DNA of 64,000 bases from Argyresthia goedartella (Eukaryota; Arthropoda; Insecta; Lepidoptera; Argyresthiidae): the NCBI GenBank assembly GCA_949825045.1, contig OX463824.1, positions 25,032,501 to 25,096,500 on the forward strand, written 5' to 3'. Every line of letters begins with the position of its first letter. Within the stretch, counting starts at the first letter, position 1. Shown piece by piece: positions 36,328 to 48,861 of this stretch. The position numbers and the translations under genes were made by a program. The notes under the pieces were generated by a model. That model saw only the letters and a list, made by a program, of their open reading frames with translations, did not search any database and was not told the origin of the DNA.

Positions 36328-36941
36328 CCATCACATCTATTCGTAAAGAGGCGAAAGGCTCCTCGATAAGTACCTACGAGCAAAATGGGTCAATCCGGCG
36401 CACTTAACTTTTTAATTTGGAACACTATTTAGTTTATAAAACTTTAACGCAATTCGCTTCGATAAAGTCCTGGCCGGTTTAAAAAAAATGCGTTAACCAA
36501 ATAAAATAAAAAATACGCAGGAAATCCTTATTAGTTTTTAAATTACTTTTTATCAAAATATTACAGACCATTTCAATTGGATTCACTCAAATTTAATAAA
36601 ATATGAGTTCTGCTAGAACTATCTTTTATTCAATTGATGAATATGAAAGTGAAATATTAACACCAGAAAGTATAAAATTAAATGCAGAAACTGTCATAAC
36701 AATTTAGGTACTACTAAACAAATGGAGAGAGAAAATTATTTTTCTCATAGAGTTGGATGAAAAGAGAAGGGTGCCACACAGTACCAAAATTATTTAACCA
36801 CGAGCGACGGTACTTTGAATCGCTTAGAATTCCTCGATTCGCTCTGGATTCAAAAAATACTTTTTTTTGGTTCCTTATGAAACTGACTACTAATATACTT
36901 TCATTGTCGTGGCTACAAAAAGAAATAAAAAATAATGTTTA
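36328..36941. other. Non-coding stretch before the large inverted repeat
   Basis: No gene recognised. A piece near 36600-36720 lacks a sustained reading frame. The 36810-36860 segment resembles an arm end of the preceding fold-back element. Confidence 0.35.
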
Positions 36942-39900
36942 AAAATTGTACATAATATGTAAGAAAATGTTCTAAGATATAAAAAAGTGCACGCGCCGTA
37001 TAGAGAGGGAATTTAGAGGTCACTGTGGTACTGTCAGAAATAATGCTTTCCAGCACCACACAAGTGTCTGGAGAACCCGCCCATATTGCGATTGATTCCT
37101 TTGAGGCCAGATTCCAATGGATGGATTCCAATAAGGGCAGAACAATTACATTCCTCCACAAAAAACAATTCGATAGGTCAAGTAATCTTGCCTTCCGACC
37201 CCGTGCACCCACTGGATAGATAGACCGACTGGGTGGTCCACGGGAAATTTATATTCCCGTCGACCCACTGACTGTAAAAACGCTGCTAGTGTGGCCTCGG
37301 GCGAAAATAAATTCACCGTGGACCCACCGGCATATCTACGCCAAACATATTAGTCCTTTTCTCAAATAGGGTGGCAGAGGCATAACTACACAACATAACA
37401 TCTCTGTTTTTTTTCACTATTTGGTGTCACTATATTTGACAGATGTCACTATTTTAGACATGTGACAATATTTTGTCACATGTCTATGTGACAATAAAAC
37501 TGTTTTATATGTTCTGACGTTTCTGTAAAACGATTTTCCTAGGTGGATAGGTGATAAAACAATGAAGTTTTTTATTTTAATCAACTTGAACGCTCAGTTC
37601 AATACAATATTTTTTGACAGAATCGCTTTTATAATTGTTTCTCGTCACCTGAGATGATGTTGTTTTAGCTATCAAACGGCAGTCAGAGTTACCAAAAGTA
37701 ATTAAGTTTTTTCGTAATTCATAACTTAATAGCAATTCATGAAAAAAAAATTGTAAACCCAAATTACTCGAAACGAAACCCATTATTTTTTGGAAAAGGT
37801 CCTATAATGATTACATTTTCTGGGAATAAGCTCTACTTTAACCACTCTCGATATATGTATCGTATAACTAATAACCCTGTATAGACGATATTATTTACCT
37901 CTAATTTATCTCTACAAACGACACGTAATTTTTTGTATGTAGTACAATTTTATACAATTTTATGACCGAAAAATATACACGCAATAAGGTCTAACCTTTG
38001 TGGTACTGCTGGGAGGCATGCTTTGTGGCAGTACCACCAGTGACCTCAAATTTATCTCCTTAAACCGTATATTTTAATTATTTCTTTTAACAAAAATTTC
38101 GTACATTTCATGTACAATTTTGACATGGTAAAATGAGGTTAATTTATTGCTGTACATCCACTGAGCATTACCCAATTATTGACGCTACCGACGCAGTCAC
38201 CAGACCAATAAAGTTTGTGGCAGTGTAATAAAATAACTTATTTATCGGAAAACTCCGTTGGCAACTTGTCTGCATAATTGTCTTATCGTGTGTCGATGTG
38301 CCCAATGGACAGACAGGACAGACACGACACGAAAACAGAGACGAATACAACAGACTGTCTGTTCAGTGGGCATTGCGCCTGCCTAATACGGTTTTTTATA
38401 AGTAACATGTACAGGATTATGACCCCTTTGTTCACACCATGGAAAACGGAATCCTCTCCTCGCCGCACCGCGCAACCGAATTGAAATCTGTCTAATTATA
38501 GAGAGAAACTGAATTAAGGTAATTATTCACAAAATTGAAATGAAGCACGGTTATGCGTAGAAAAAGTATAAGGATTTAGTAAATTGTTTTAAATGTAGTG
38601 CCTATTAATTAGTTCAAAACATAACTGCTTATAATTTGAACCACCCCTCATATTATCGGGTGATGGTGCGTGCAACATGTCTTGTGACTGCGTCGGTAGC
38701 GTCAATAATAGGGTAATGCTCAGTGGATGTACAGCAATAAATTAACCTCATTTTACCATGTCAAAATTGTACATGAAATGAACGAAATTTTTGTTAAAAG
38801 AAATAAATAAAATATACGTGCCGTGTAAGGAGAGAAATTTGAGGTCACTGGTGGTACTGCCACAAAGCATGCCTCCCAGCAGTACCACAAAGGTTACCAG
38901 ACCTTATTGCGTGTATATTTTTCAGTCATAAAATTGTACAAAATTGTACGTGTCGTCTGTAGAGATAAATTAGAGGTAAATAATATCGTCTATACAGGGT
39001 TATTAGTTATACGATCGAGAGTGGTTAAAGTAGAGCTTATTCCTAGAAAATATAATAATTATAGGACCTTTTCCAAAAAATGATGGGTTTCGTTTCGAGT
39101 AATTTGGGTTTACAACTTTTTTTTTTCATGAATTGCTATTAAGTTATGAATTACGAAAAAACTTAATTACTTTTGGTAACTCTGACTGCCGTTTTATAGC
39201 TAAAACAATGATTCTGTGTGACAGCTTAAATTTAAAAAAATACTCTTTATTTTGATGCAATGAGCCCATCATCTCAGGTGACGAGAAACAATTATAAAAG
39301 CGATTCTGTCAAAAAATATTGTATGGAACTGAGCGTTCAAGTTGATTAAAATAAAAAACTTCATTGTTTTATCACCTATCCACCTAGGAAAATCGTTTTA
39401 CAGAAACGTCAGAACATATAAAACAGTTTTATTGTCACATAGACATGTGACAAAATATTGTCACATGTCTAAAATAGTGACATCTGTCAAATATAGTGAC
39501 ACCAAATAGTGAAAAAAAAACAGAGATGTTATGTTGTGTAGTTATGCCTCTGCCACCCTATTTGAGAAAAGGACTAATATGTTTGGCGTAGCTATGCCGG
39601 TGGGTCCACGGTGAATTTATTTTCGCCCGAGGCCACACTAGCAGCGTTTTTGCAGTCAGTGGGTCGACGGGAATATAAATTCCCCGTGGACCACCCAGTC
39701 GGTCTATCTATCCAGTGGGTGCACGGGGTCGGAAGGCAAGATTACTTGACCTATCGAATTGTTTTTTGTGGAGGAATGTAATTGTTCTGCCCTTATTGGA
39801 ATCCATCCATTGAGGAATCTGGCCTCAAAGGAATCAATCGCAATATGGGCGGGTTCTCCAGACACTTGTGTGGTGCTGGGAAGCATTATTTCTGACAGTA

Positions 39901-39987
39901 CCACAGTGACCTCTAAATTCCCTCTTTATACGGCGCGTGCACTTTTTTATATCTTAGAACATTTTCTTAAATATTATGTACAATTTT
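36942..39987. repeat. 3-kb inverted repeat with ~1.25-1.3-kb arms
   Basis: The left arm (36942 to about 38203) reappears inverted at about 38687-39987 with high identity: scattered substitutions and one extra ~65-bp stretch near 39215-39275 in the right arm. The spacer is ~480 bp. The arms carry smaller palindromes such as GGTACTGC...GCAGTACC (38006-38035), ACATGTGACAATATTTTGTC around 37457, and a GGGTGGCAGAGGCAT block. No coding sequence is evident. The right end lies 7 bp from the polyadenylation signal of the kinase-like gene. Confidence 0.9.
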
Positions 39988-39994
39988 GTAATGG

Positions 39995-40000
39995 TTTATT
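39995..40000 (-). terminator. Polyadenylation signal AATAAA of the kinase-like gene
   Basis: AATAAA on the minus strand lies 92 bases after the stop codon. The cleavage site would fall at or just inside the edge of the large inverted repeat. Confidence 0.65.
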
Positions 40001-40092
40001 GCAGTAGCACTTTAGTTCTCATAATGGCAACCGGTTCAGTTTTGTTTGCTGTACCAGAAAGGGTAACGAAGCACAGAGATGTATGGCACATT

Positions 40093-41073
40093 TTACTTAT
40101 AAATAAACGGGTTCGCGTAAACGAACTCAATAGTCATTCTCTTGAGAGGATCTATGATGAGCATCTCGGCTAAGAGTTTGCAGAAGTTACGAATGCTTAT
40201 TATATCCGCTACCTTCTGATCAGGGCTTCTAATTTTTGAGTAGTGCTTGAAATACGCTTGGTTTATTGAGGCGCTTAGTCTTGTGCTCTTCTTGAAATGT
40301 ACTTGCTCCTTTGGCACCTGAAATTAAAGCAATTGAGTCAGATTTATGGTCTGTTTTAACCATCGAGCCCTAACTTCCCTACTGAAATATCTCTAAACTC
40401 AAGAAATAACTAGCAAACAGAAGTACAGTTCAAAATATACCTGCGGGTCAGTCATCTCACTTCCTCTCCGCATGAAGATATCCCCGCTGTAATAAACATC
40501 CTTAAACTCGCATTGCTCCAGCATCGACGCAGGCGCCGGCCCAAACAAGCACATCTGTTGATACAGCACTTCATTGTTCGTCGTCCCGTCGATCAGTCGC
40601 GACCGCGTCGCCATCTCGTGGAGCACAAGAGCTGTAGACCACACGTCTATATTGTAGCCCCTGGAATACGTATGGCCCAGTATGACCTCGGGAGGCCTGT
40701 ATTGGACTGTGCCGGTATGGGCTGTAACTATGCTCGTCGTCGTCGTTGCCATCTGATAGGCGTCGTCGAAACCGCATAGTTTTAGTTTGTTGTTGTTCGC
40801 TGTCATCAGAATGTGGGTCGGTTTTATGTCTGAAAGATCAAATGATTCCTCGTCGCTTAGCCAGTGGTAATTCTGACAGGCAGGTTGAAAAAAAAGAACA
40901 TTTGTATCACTCGTTCCCCACCACCACACTACTAAACCGCACTACTGGTAGTGTCGTGGGTAATTTTTTTCCCCTTCTGCACTACTGGTCCAGTAGTGTC
41001 GTAGGTACATCGATCTATTAGGAATTTTGTTTCTTACTTACCCGAAAATAAATTAAGTAGTGTAGTGGGGAAC

Positions 41074-41125
<52 letters not shown>

Positions 41126-44100
41126 TTTGCAATTACCTACGACACTACTGGACCAGTAGTGCAGAAGGGAAAAAAAATACCCACGACACTATCAGTAGTG
41201 CGGCTTAGTAGTGTGGTGGGGAAGAAGTGATTCGTTTAAATTGGTTACTTGTTATGATGCTGAACACAACTGAGACTAGTGGAGGGATGTTCCTGCTTCA
41301 GTTAAAAATGTAGCACGCTGCGTGCATACGGAAGCAGTTTTCGCACGGGCCAAATAGAAGCATTCGGAATAGTGCCCAAATAGCCAAAAATCGATTAAAG
41401 CAAACTGACTGGAAGGATATAACAGTCTCACCTGAATGCATCAACTTATGGTTTCTCAGCAACACAACAGCAGACACCAGCTGCCTCGCCAGCTCTTGAA
41501 TCAGATCGATGTGGAAAGGCTGGGAAGCCTCCCGCAAAGCTTGCTCCAAGTTCTTCGGATAATAGTCCATGAGGTAGCAGCAGCATTTGTCGAAATATAG
41601 TTGTTTCATCAGATAGACCATAAACAGCTTTTCCTTTGGCACTCCATTTTGCATATTTGTGAGCATTTTATGTTTCGCTTTGTTTTTCTCGTATGTGCCG
41701 ATGCTGAAATCAAACATTTCAAGGTGAATAAAGAGTGGCGATGATATTGAGAAAGAGAGTCAAGGTAGATGTACTTACTTCAGTACTTTCAACACCCACA
41801 ATTTTCCAGATATATCTGTGCATTTGTATATTGTGGAGAAAGTTCCTTTGTGAACTATGCTTGATATATTATGAATGAGACCAGTGCGCTCAGTAATCGT
41901 CTGTGATAGTCTTTTCGCCAAAATAGTAATATGCTTCTCATATTCAGCTTTGGCTGCCTTTGATTTTGAATTAGCAGGGTTTTGAGTCATAATTACTTTG
42001 GCATACTGTAATTTGGAAATATCTCTGCATTTTATAGTCACTTTAGGAGCAGGATTCTGTATCAATTCTGAATTATTTTCTAAATTATTGCAGCTTTCAG
42101 TTGAGTTATCGATTTTGGAATTGTTTTGTATATGTTTTTGCATTTGTTTTGGGATTTCCATATATGTTTTAGTGGATTTCGCCTTTGTAGTCGTACCGTC
42201 TGCATTAATACTCGGTTGGTCTAGGTTAGCGTTTATTTTTTCTTCTACTGGTAATAAACTGATATTGAATTCTGCATCTTTTTCTACCCTTTCTGCCTTG
42301 GCTTCAAATCCATAGTTTTCATTGCTATATGGTATCTTCTCATTCCGACTAATGTAGTTTTCTTTAGTTACGGATTCGCTATTCTTTTCTTTAGTTGTTA
42401 GAGTTCCGACAGCAGTTTCGTTCTTAGTACTTGGTACACTATTTTCTTTTGGTGTATTATCTATTTCATTATTTGTGTTTACTTCATTCCCAAATTTTAC
42501 AACGAAAATTTTTTGATCAATTATTTCTGTCTTTACTGGCACATCAAAATGATCTTCCACCTCGGTTTTTACACCCGTTCCTATTAAATCTGTTTCAATT
42601 ATGTAATCTTTAGGAGGATCTGTAGTGACGTTATCACCAAAACAATCTTTGGTGCTTTCATCTGGAAATATCGTTTCCTGGTCTCCCAAGATGTTAATTG
42701 TTTCACTACTTGCGTATTTCACATCATTGGCGAATTTATCCAAAATTTCGTCCTCATAATAATTTTCTACGTCGAGGTCGATCTGTTCATCTACGGTTTC
42801 GCCAAACGTTTCAAACGTTTCTTCCGCTTTATCATGTTCTATGCCGAGCTCCTTTTCAGGTACAGCCTCTTCTATGCAGGGTTTAGTTACAGTCGGCACA
42901 AGGTTATAATTATCAACTTGTGGTTCATCTACCATCACATGGGCTTCGATGTTACTGTAAAAAATCCATGAATGAATACAATAAAACCAGACAATATTTT
43001 ATATCATCACGTAAGTCTAAACAGACTTACGTGATGATATAAAATTTGGTCCATTGATATAAAATAAACATTTATATATCAAATTCACCTTGTTACCACC
43101 GCATGAGGTGTCGATTGTTCTTTACGGAAGTAATTTTGCTGATGTACATAATCTTCTGGACATTCCTTTTGGATGTGAACGTGGCCAACTTCATTCAACG
43201 GAGATACCATCGTATCTTCTCCGCTTGTCTTAAGTATATCTTTGGGTTTGGTTTGGTACAAGAAATCTGAAATACTAGAAATACTTTCCGTCTCGCAAAC
43301 ATTGAAAGATTTCTTCACTTTTTGATGATCAATTGCTTCACACGTTTTGTAACGCGTATTCATCTCTTCTTTATCTTCTTTTCTGTTAGGAACATTTAAG
43401 CAATCCGCTATTTCATCAACATCGATATCATCGAGGAAACTTAGATCAGCTGTTATAACACCGCTCTGATTTACGTGATCAGTTTTGTAGTGGTCTGAAT
43501 CGTTCTCAATATCTGATTGAGAATCTTCTTGGACCAATTTAATAATGAATTCGATTCTTTTAATTTTTTTCGCGATGTTCGAAACTTTGTCTTCAACTGG
43601 TTCTCGTTTACGTTTGTTTTGTACTGTGACTTTTCTTGAAATGTCATTCCCATCCACGTATCCGTCGTCATTGTTTAACTTAATTTGTAAGTCTTTCATG
43701 ATCGTATGTTCGTTTTCTTCTGTATCGTTTTTGTATTTTATTTTTAAGTTTGTACTTGTATTTCCATTGACGTTACTTGTTGCTGAGACGTTTTTAGTAA
43801 CCAGAATATTTTTTAGATCGTCCTTGTTGTATAAAAATGTGTGGTTCAGAGAGATATTCTCTTTGAGGACGGCTAGTTTTCTTGGGACAGTAACGACACT
43901 TTTTAGTTGTGGGGCAGTTTTGCCAACTTTAGAAGTTACATGTTCAAGTTTATTAGCTATCGTTGTTGTTTTATTTTTTAGAGTACTCACGATGTCTTTG
44001 TATTGTTTGTCGTTTGAATCGTTTGCATCAGTTACTGGTGTACGTTGGATTTTTAATGTTTCCGGTGTATTTTTTTCGACGGTTTCATCTCCATCAGAAC

Positions 44101-47100
44101 CAATTATTTTTGATTTAAGTTTAATTGTATCTATTTCATTTTTTATTAATTGCTCTTTAATCTCTAATTGCCGTTTTCTTTTATTTATCTCGTTTTCTAC
44201 CGATGCTAATTGTTGCTTTAGTTTTTCTATTTGACTTGAAGGCATGAGTTTTATATTCCTGGTCTGAGTTTTAGGTTTTTCTCGTTTGTATCCATGTTGA
44301 GTTTTTGTTTGAGGTTTCATCACACCTTTATTTGGAACAACAGAGATTTCTTTTTTACTGAGGATCTCTGTAAGTTGTTTTGTTGTTGTATTTTTTTTCG
44401 CGGACCATGTTTTGACCCTTTGTTCATTTTCCTCGATAGCTTTTTTAGTTTTTCTTATAAACTCGTCAACAATTTTTTCTATATTTCTTGTGAGCCCTTT
44501 ATTGTTGTTATTATTTGAGGAATCATGACTTGCAACCACTTTTTTATTTTTATTTATGAATTCCTGTAACATTTTGGTGATATTATCTGGAATCATTTCG
44601 TTACTATTGTTGATGGATTCAACTGCTACGACTACTTCATCCACTGTCTTAGTGTTCTTATTGAACTGATCTACAGTAATTGTTTTTTCATTTTCACTAA
44701 CTATATTGAAATTGTTACTTTTCTTGTCGATGCCATATTCTATTTGCTTATTATCGACAGCTGAAATATCTTCAAGTCTGTTACATGGAATTGTTTTGCC
44801 TTTGGCAAGAGTGATTATTTGCAATGGACTCCCGATGGAAACTTTGATTTTGTTTGAGGGGTCTATAGTTTTTATTGTATTCTGAGTATTGTAGGTTCCA
44901 AGGTTGGTCGAACCCTCAGCCCTACGCGGATTTAGGTCTTCTGGAACGAGAAGACTTGAAGGTTCTTTGAGATCCACAGCAGGGACTATCGGTTTGTTGT
45001 AATCCTCTACATGATCTTGAGATGCTGTGAGCTTCACTATAGGAACACAAGGTTCATGTGTTTGAGTGTACTGTATTCCTTCCGGTATTGAATTGTATAT
45101 CTGGATAGAAAAATAAAGGCTCGTTAATGAAGGATCCACATCATAAGATAGTTTGCATTTGTTAATTATAAAAATATATTACCGGATTAATTAAATCCCT
45201 GTGTGGAAAATCATTCGGAACAAAGGAAGATTTGTTTGCAATCGCTATTCCTTGATTGTAATTGTCTGGATATGTCCAATGCTGATTATTTCCATAACCC
45301 TTGAATAAGCATAATTATTACTCTTCGGTCATGGCAAAAATACAAATAGACATATATTAATCTAGGTTCATATTACTTTTTAATATGCTAAGAATATTTA
45401 ATCTATCTTAATCTAAACATAATTAAAAGTTATATAGGTATACTGTACATTTGTATGACATCAATAAACAAACAAAAACCAAAATATAAAATCTGATTGC
45501 TGTTAACTGTACATAGACAATCGTCAAAGGCTGGTATTGTCTGTAACATTAACCAGTCGTCTTGAAACATGTTAGTGTTATTGAACTATTTTTTTTTTGT
45601 TTTAAAATTAAAAATCCTGATTAGGTGGTATTTTTTTTAGAAATATAGCCAGTCTCCTGAACTTTGAGGAACACCTGGTCAGGCTGAATTTTGTTGCATA
45701 ATATCAACAAAATGATAAGTACTGATGTAGGTAGGTTAGTACTTCCAAGTACTCTTTAGTTTTTTGACCGCGTCAGTCGGCACTGGCACAACTGAAAAGT
45801 CCTGCCACTGGCGCCACGTGGGCTACAGCCTACACAATTTTATATTAAGAGACCTTATGTCATATGAATTAAGATATATTTTGCATAGTATAGCAAACTT
45901 GTTTGGTGTATGAGTATTGTGACCATTTATTATTTCGTCAGAAAAGGATGCATGTGGTTAATGAAAAAAAAATAATGCCAAGTGTGAGTCGGACCCGCGC
46001 ACCAAAGGGTTCTGCACAAATTTTCTTTACTTCTACTGTTATAAATTACTCCTTGCCAAATTTCATGATTCTAGGTCAACTAGAAGTACCTTATGGTATT
46101 GATTCCCATGCGAATATCAAGAAAATTAAACAAATTTGCTGCAAAAACGGTTTGATCTTTTGATTTCGTTGACCTAGTTTGTTTTTTTTACAGCTCCAAG
46201 GCACCATAGACCTAAGTAGGTAATTGATATTAATTTCGCTATTGTTGAGATAAACATCAAATGCTTTGTTTAGGTCAGTTTCCTCATATACCTCTGAAAA
46301 TGTTAATGCTTTGAGACAGTCATGAAATTTTAAAACATTTTCTTCTGAATAATATCTTTTGTATATGAATGACAGTTAGTTTTTTTTTATTAATGACTGG
46401 AATTGATAGTATTTGTGCTGTTTCGTGATCTGACAATCCCAATGGTTTGATTGTTCCTACCCCATTACTTACTTATAATACTAATGATATTTATTTATTT
46501 ATTTTCCATAAATACCTATCATTAATGTGGTAGGTATATTCATCTAGCTTAACTAATTTCATTTATCATTTTAACATATAGTTTTTGTAACAAACAACGA
46601 ATAGTGTCATTTTGCACATTCACAATGCACGATGATGCTTGTCTAGTGGGTTCGGTAATATGAAATGTCAAATTGTTATTATTAATAATTAATACCCGCA
46701 TTTTAAGACCACCATAATGTAAAACTATTTGGTAAAAACTCATTTCTTATCTGAAAATTTGTACATTATGACCATAATGTACAAAAATTTCAAATTTCGA
46801 ACGCCGACGCCCGCCTGCATGCCGCCCCTAGTTTGTCTGTGAAGTTGGTCCTACAGAACAAGCTAAACAACTGCAGAGCAATGATCAATTCTACAATGCC
46901 GCTCAAACATGCAGTTCCTAAACACATCAAAGAGAGCTTATAATATGTGTATAGATAAACCAGTGTATGTAACTGTACATAGTTAGGCATTAAAACTCTC
47001 GAGTGATATTATTATGAAACTCGCCTTTGGCTCGTTTCATAAACCCACTCTCGAGTATTAATGCCCTCCATTATGTAGCAGTCACATAAACTACTATTAT

Positions 47101-48443
47101 CTACACACATATCATAAACCGTCTTTACTGCGTAGAAAAACCGCACGTTACGATCAGCATAGTGTTAAACTACTTGGTAAAAACTCATTTCTTATCTGAA
47201 AAATTACACATTATGACCATAATGTGTAATTATTCTACAAATTATGACATTCAAATTTCGAACGCCGACGCCCGCCTGCGTGCCGTCCCTAGTTTGTCTG
47301 TGAAGTTGGTACTGACATTCAAATTTCGAACGCAGACGCCCGAAGTTGGTGCTACAGAACAAGCTAAACAACTGCAGAGCCACAATGCCGGTCAAACATG
47401 CGGTTCCTGAACATATCAAAGAGAGCTTATGATATGTGTGTAGATAAACTAGTGTATGTAACTAATGGGTGGGCATCGGCGTTCAAAATTTGAATGTCAT
47501 TATATGCAGAAAAACTACACATAATGACCATTATGTGTAGTTTTCCAGATACGAAACGAGTTTAAACCAAGTAGTTTAACATAATGCTGATTGTAACGTG
47601 CGGTTTTTGAACGCAGTAAAGAGGGTTTATGATATGTGTGTAGATAAACTACTATTATGTCACAAGTTATTACAATCTTCCTGTTTTTATATTTATGTTG
47701 TAAAGTATATAACAGTACTAACAGTATAAGTAACATAATAAAGATACCAACTTATATGATTTTACTCAGAACTAAAACCAGTCATTTCATTTCATAATTA
47801 TTCTTACCCAATAAATATTGTTGTTAGCATGACACACAAGCTGTCTGAAATCTGGAGTCCAATTATTTGGTGTTGGGTAGTTGAAGTTTTGGCTCAAACA
47901 ATTGTTGTTATTCATGGGAACATAATATAGTGTTGTTGGGTGCATCTCATTGTTGGGAATAGCATTCAATGGTGTAGTGCAAGTTGTATCATATGGTGAC
48001 GGTGTCTGCACTGTTGGTGGTGTGTGGTGATAGTAAAAAGTTGCAGGATATTGACTTGGCTGTTCCACAGTACTTGAGACTGTTGGCACTGGTTGTGTGC
48101 ACTTTGTATATGGCACAGATGTTTGCATAATTGGGTTTATGACACTTGGAGTGCTTTGATAGTCTAAAGTTGGATTATGATTGTGATATTCTATAGTCTT
48201 TGACTTCACTGGAGCACTGTATACATATGACACTGATGGTTGTAAACTCGGATCAGGGTGACTGGCAATCTTATTGTAGATGCCAGTTGCTGTTTCTACT
48301 TTAAGATTTACTGGTCTGCTTGAGGTTACTGCAGTGCTTGAGCATGTCTGCTTTGTAGGGCATGCTTGCTGGTCCCCACGCAATGACACAGTGGGCACTA
48401 TCACAATGTTTGGGCAGTTTGAGCGTGGTATTGATGTTGCCAT
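40093..48443 (-). CDS. PRP4-like pseudokinase with long disordered N-terminal region, 1608 aa
   Basis: Coding exons (minus): 48443-47808, 45299-45183, 45100-43089, 42954-41779, 41703-41432, 40829-40441, 40317-40093; 4827 nt with all phases consistent. Residues 1-~1280 are low-complexity: Pro/Thr/Tyr-rich first, then Lys/Glu/Asn-rich, with a coiled coil (~536-580) and a bipartite NLS near 745 (KRKREP...AKKIKR). The C-terminal ~325 residues fit the PRP4 (PRPF4B) kinase pattern, including YSRGYNIDVWSTALVLHEMA, TTNNEVLYQQM, the FKD segment and the ending DPLKRMTIEFVYANPFI. Kept: Lys1311 (VLK) and Asp1405 (HSDIKP). Lost: first loop glycine, helix-C Glu, the Asn after the catalytic loop (His1410), and the DFG Asp (GFD, Gly1424). 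APE is PPE. Probably catalytically dead and nuclear. A diverged PRP4 paralogue is favoured over an orthologue. Confidence 0.85.
40906..41231. repeat. Fold-back element with (AT)n core in a kinase-gene intron
   Basis: Arms at 40906-41013 and 41137-41231 are inverted copies rich in ACTACTGGTAGTG and CACTACTGGTCCAGTAGTG, which are themselves palindromic. The centre has an (AT)n run at 41076-41121. The left arm starts 77 bases inside the intron between the exons encoding HS and DIKP. No target duplication was identified. Confidence 0.8.
42996..43045. repeat. Perfect 23-bp hairpin in an intron
   Basis: ATATCATCACGTAAGTCT and flanking bases pair perfectly with the following inverted copy around a 4-nt loop (AAAC). 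Both strands contain ACGTAAGT, a strong donor-like sequence. It lies in the 134-bp intron between the third and fourth coding exons of the kinase-like gene. Confidence 0.9.
45300..47807. other. First coding-region intron of the kinase-like gene, repeat-rich
   Basis: It contains a diverged CAAGTGTGAGTCGGACCCG repeat (45985-46190) and two tandem, partly inverted copies of another repeat (46735-47740). No exon with consistent phase was found between 45299 and 47808. Confidence 0.5.
46735..47740. repeat. Tandem copies of a dispersed repeat, also at 53540-53990
   Basis: Both units begin AAACTCATTTCTTATCTGAA and contain CATTATGACCATAATGT, TCGAACGCCGACGCCCGCCT and GAACAAGCTAAACAACTGCA. The first carries a palindrome TATGAAACTCGCC/CTCGTTTCATA near 47013-47041. 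An inverted third copy lies at 53540-53990. A 66-codon minus-strand frame in the first unit (46790-46990) is nearly the same as the frame at 53639-53839. Confidence 0.75.
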
Positions 48444-48446
48444 CTT

Positions 48447-48861
48447 TCTGCAACAAAGGAAAAATTTATTATGAATTTTAAAAAGGTATTCAAGGAGACT
48501 TTAATGGCAGATGCCGGTCAGAGGGTCGATAAGGGGGCGGAAGCCCCCTCTCCACAATCATCTCCACAAGACCCAGAACTTCTGCTTTGATATTAAATAA
48601 ACTTAATTTAATATCAAAGCAGAAGTTCTGGGTCTTCACTAATCTCACCAAAACACACAACTTTGTAAAGTAACCTAGGTTTGAGAAATCTAATTTTTTA
48701 GTGCAAGGGCCAACGACGATGAGGGTAACTATCTAACTTTTCCAAGATATCTGACGCTAACTCACAATGAAGTGTGGAAATTGCGAAACAAGAAAACAGT
48801 TATGTAGGTACAAATCTAAAACATTTCAAATTCGATTCTGCTTAGAAAGTTTTCAACTTAC
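48447..48861 (-). other. 5' UTR intron of the kinase-like gene
   Basis: The acceptor TTTGTTGCAG lies 4 bases before the ATG at 48443. A strong donor GTAAGTTG lies at 48861-48854 (minus). A 5' UTR exon therefore ends at 48862 and extends upstream; its start is unknown. The intron carries a perfect hairpin at 48568-48636. Confidence 0.6.
48568..48636. repeat. Perfect 31-bp hairpin
   Basis: AAGACCCAGAACTTCTGCTT and the following 11 bases are exactly repeated in inverted form after a 7-nt loop (AAACTTA). There is no sign of decay, so the inversion is young. It lies in the 5' UTR intron of the kinase-like gene. Confidence 0.92.

Noticed and set aside
43545..44518. Plus-strand frames of 229 and 74 codons
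   Set aside because: They are shadows of the large Lys/Glu/Asn-rich exon on the minus strand, which read as hydrophobic Phe/Leu/Ser when inverted.
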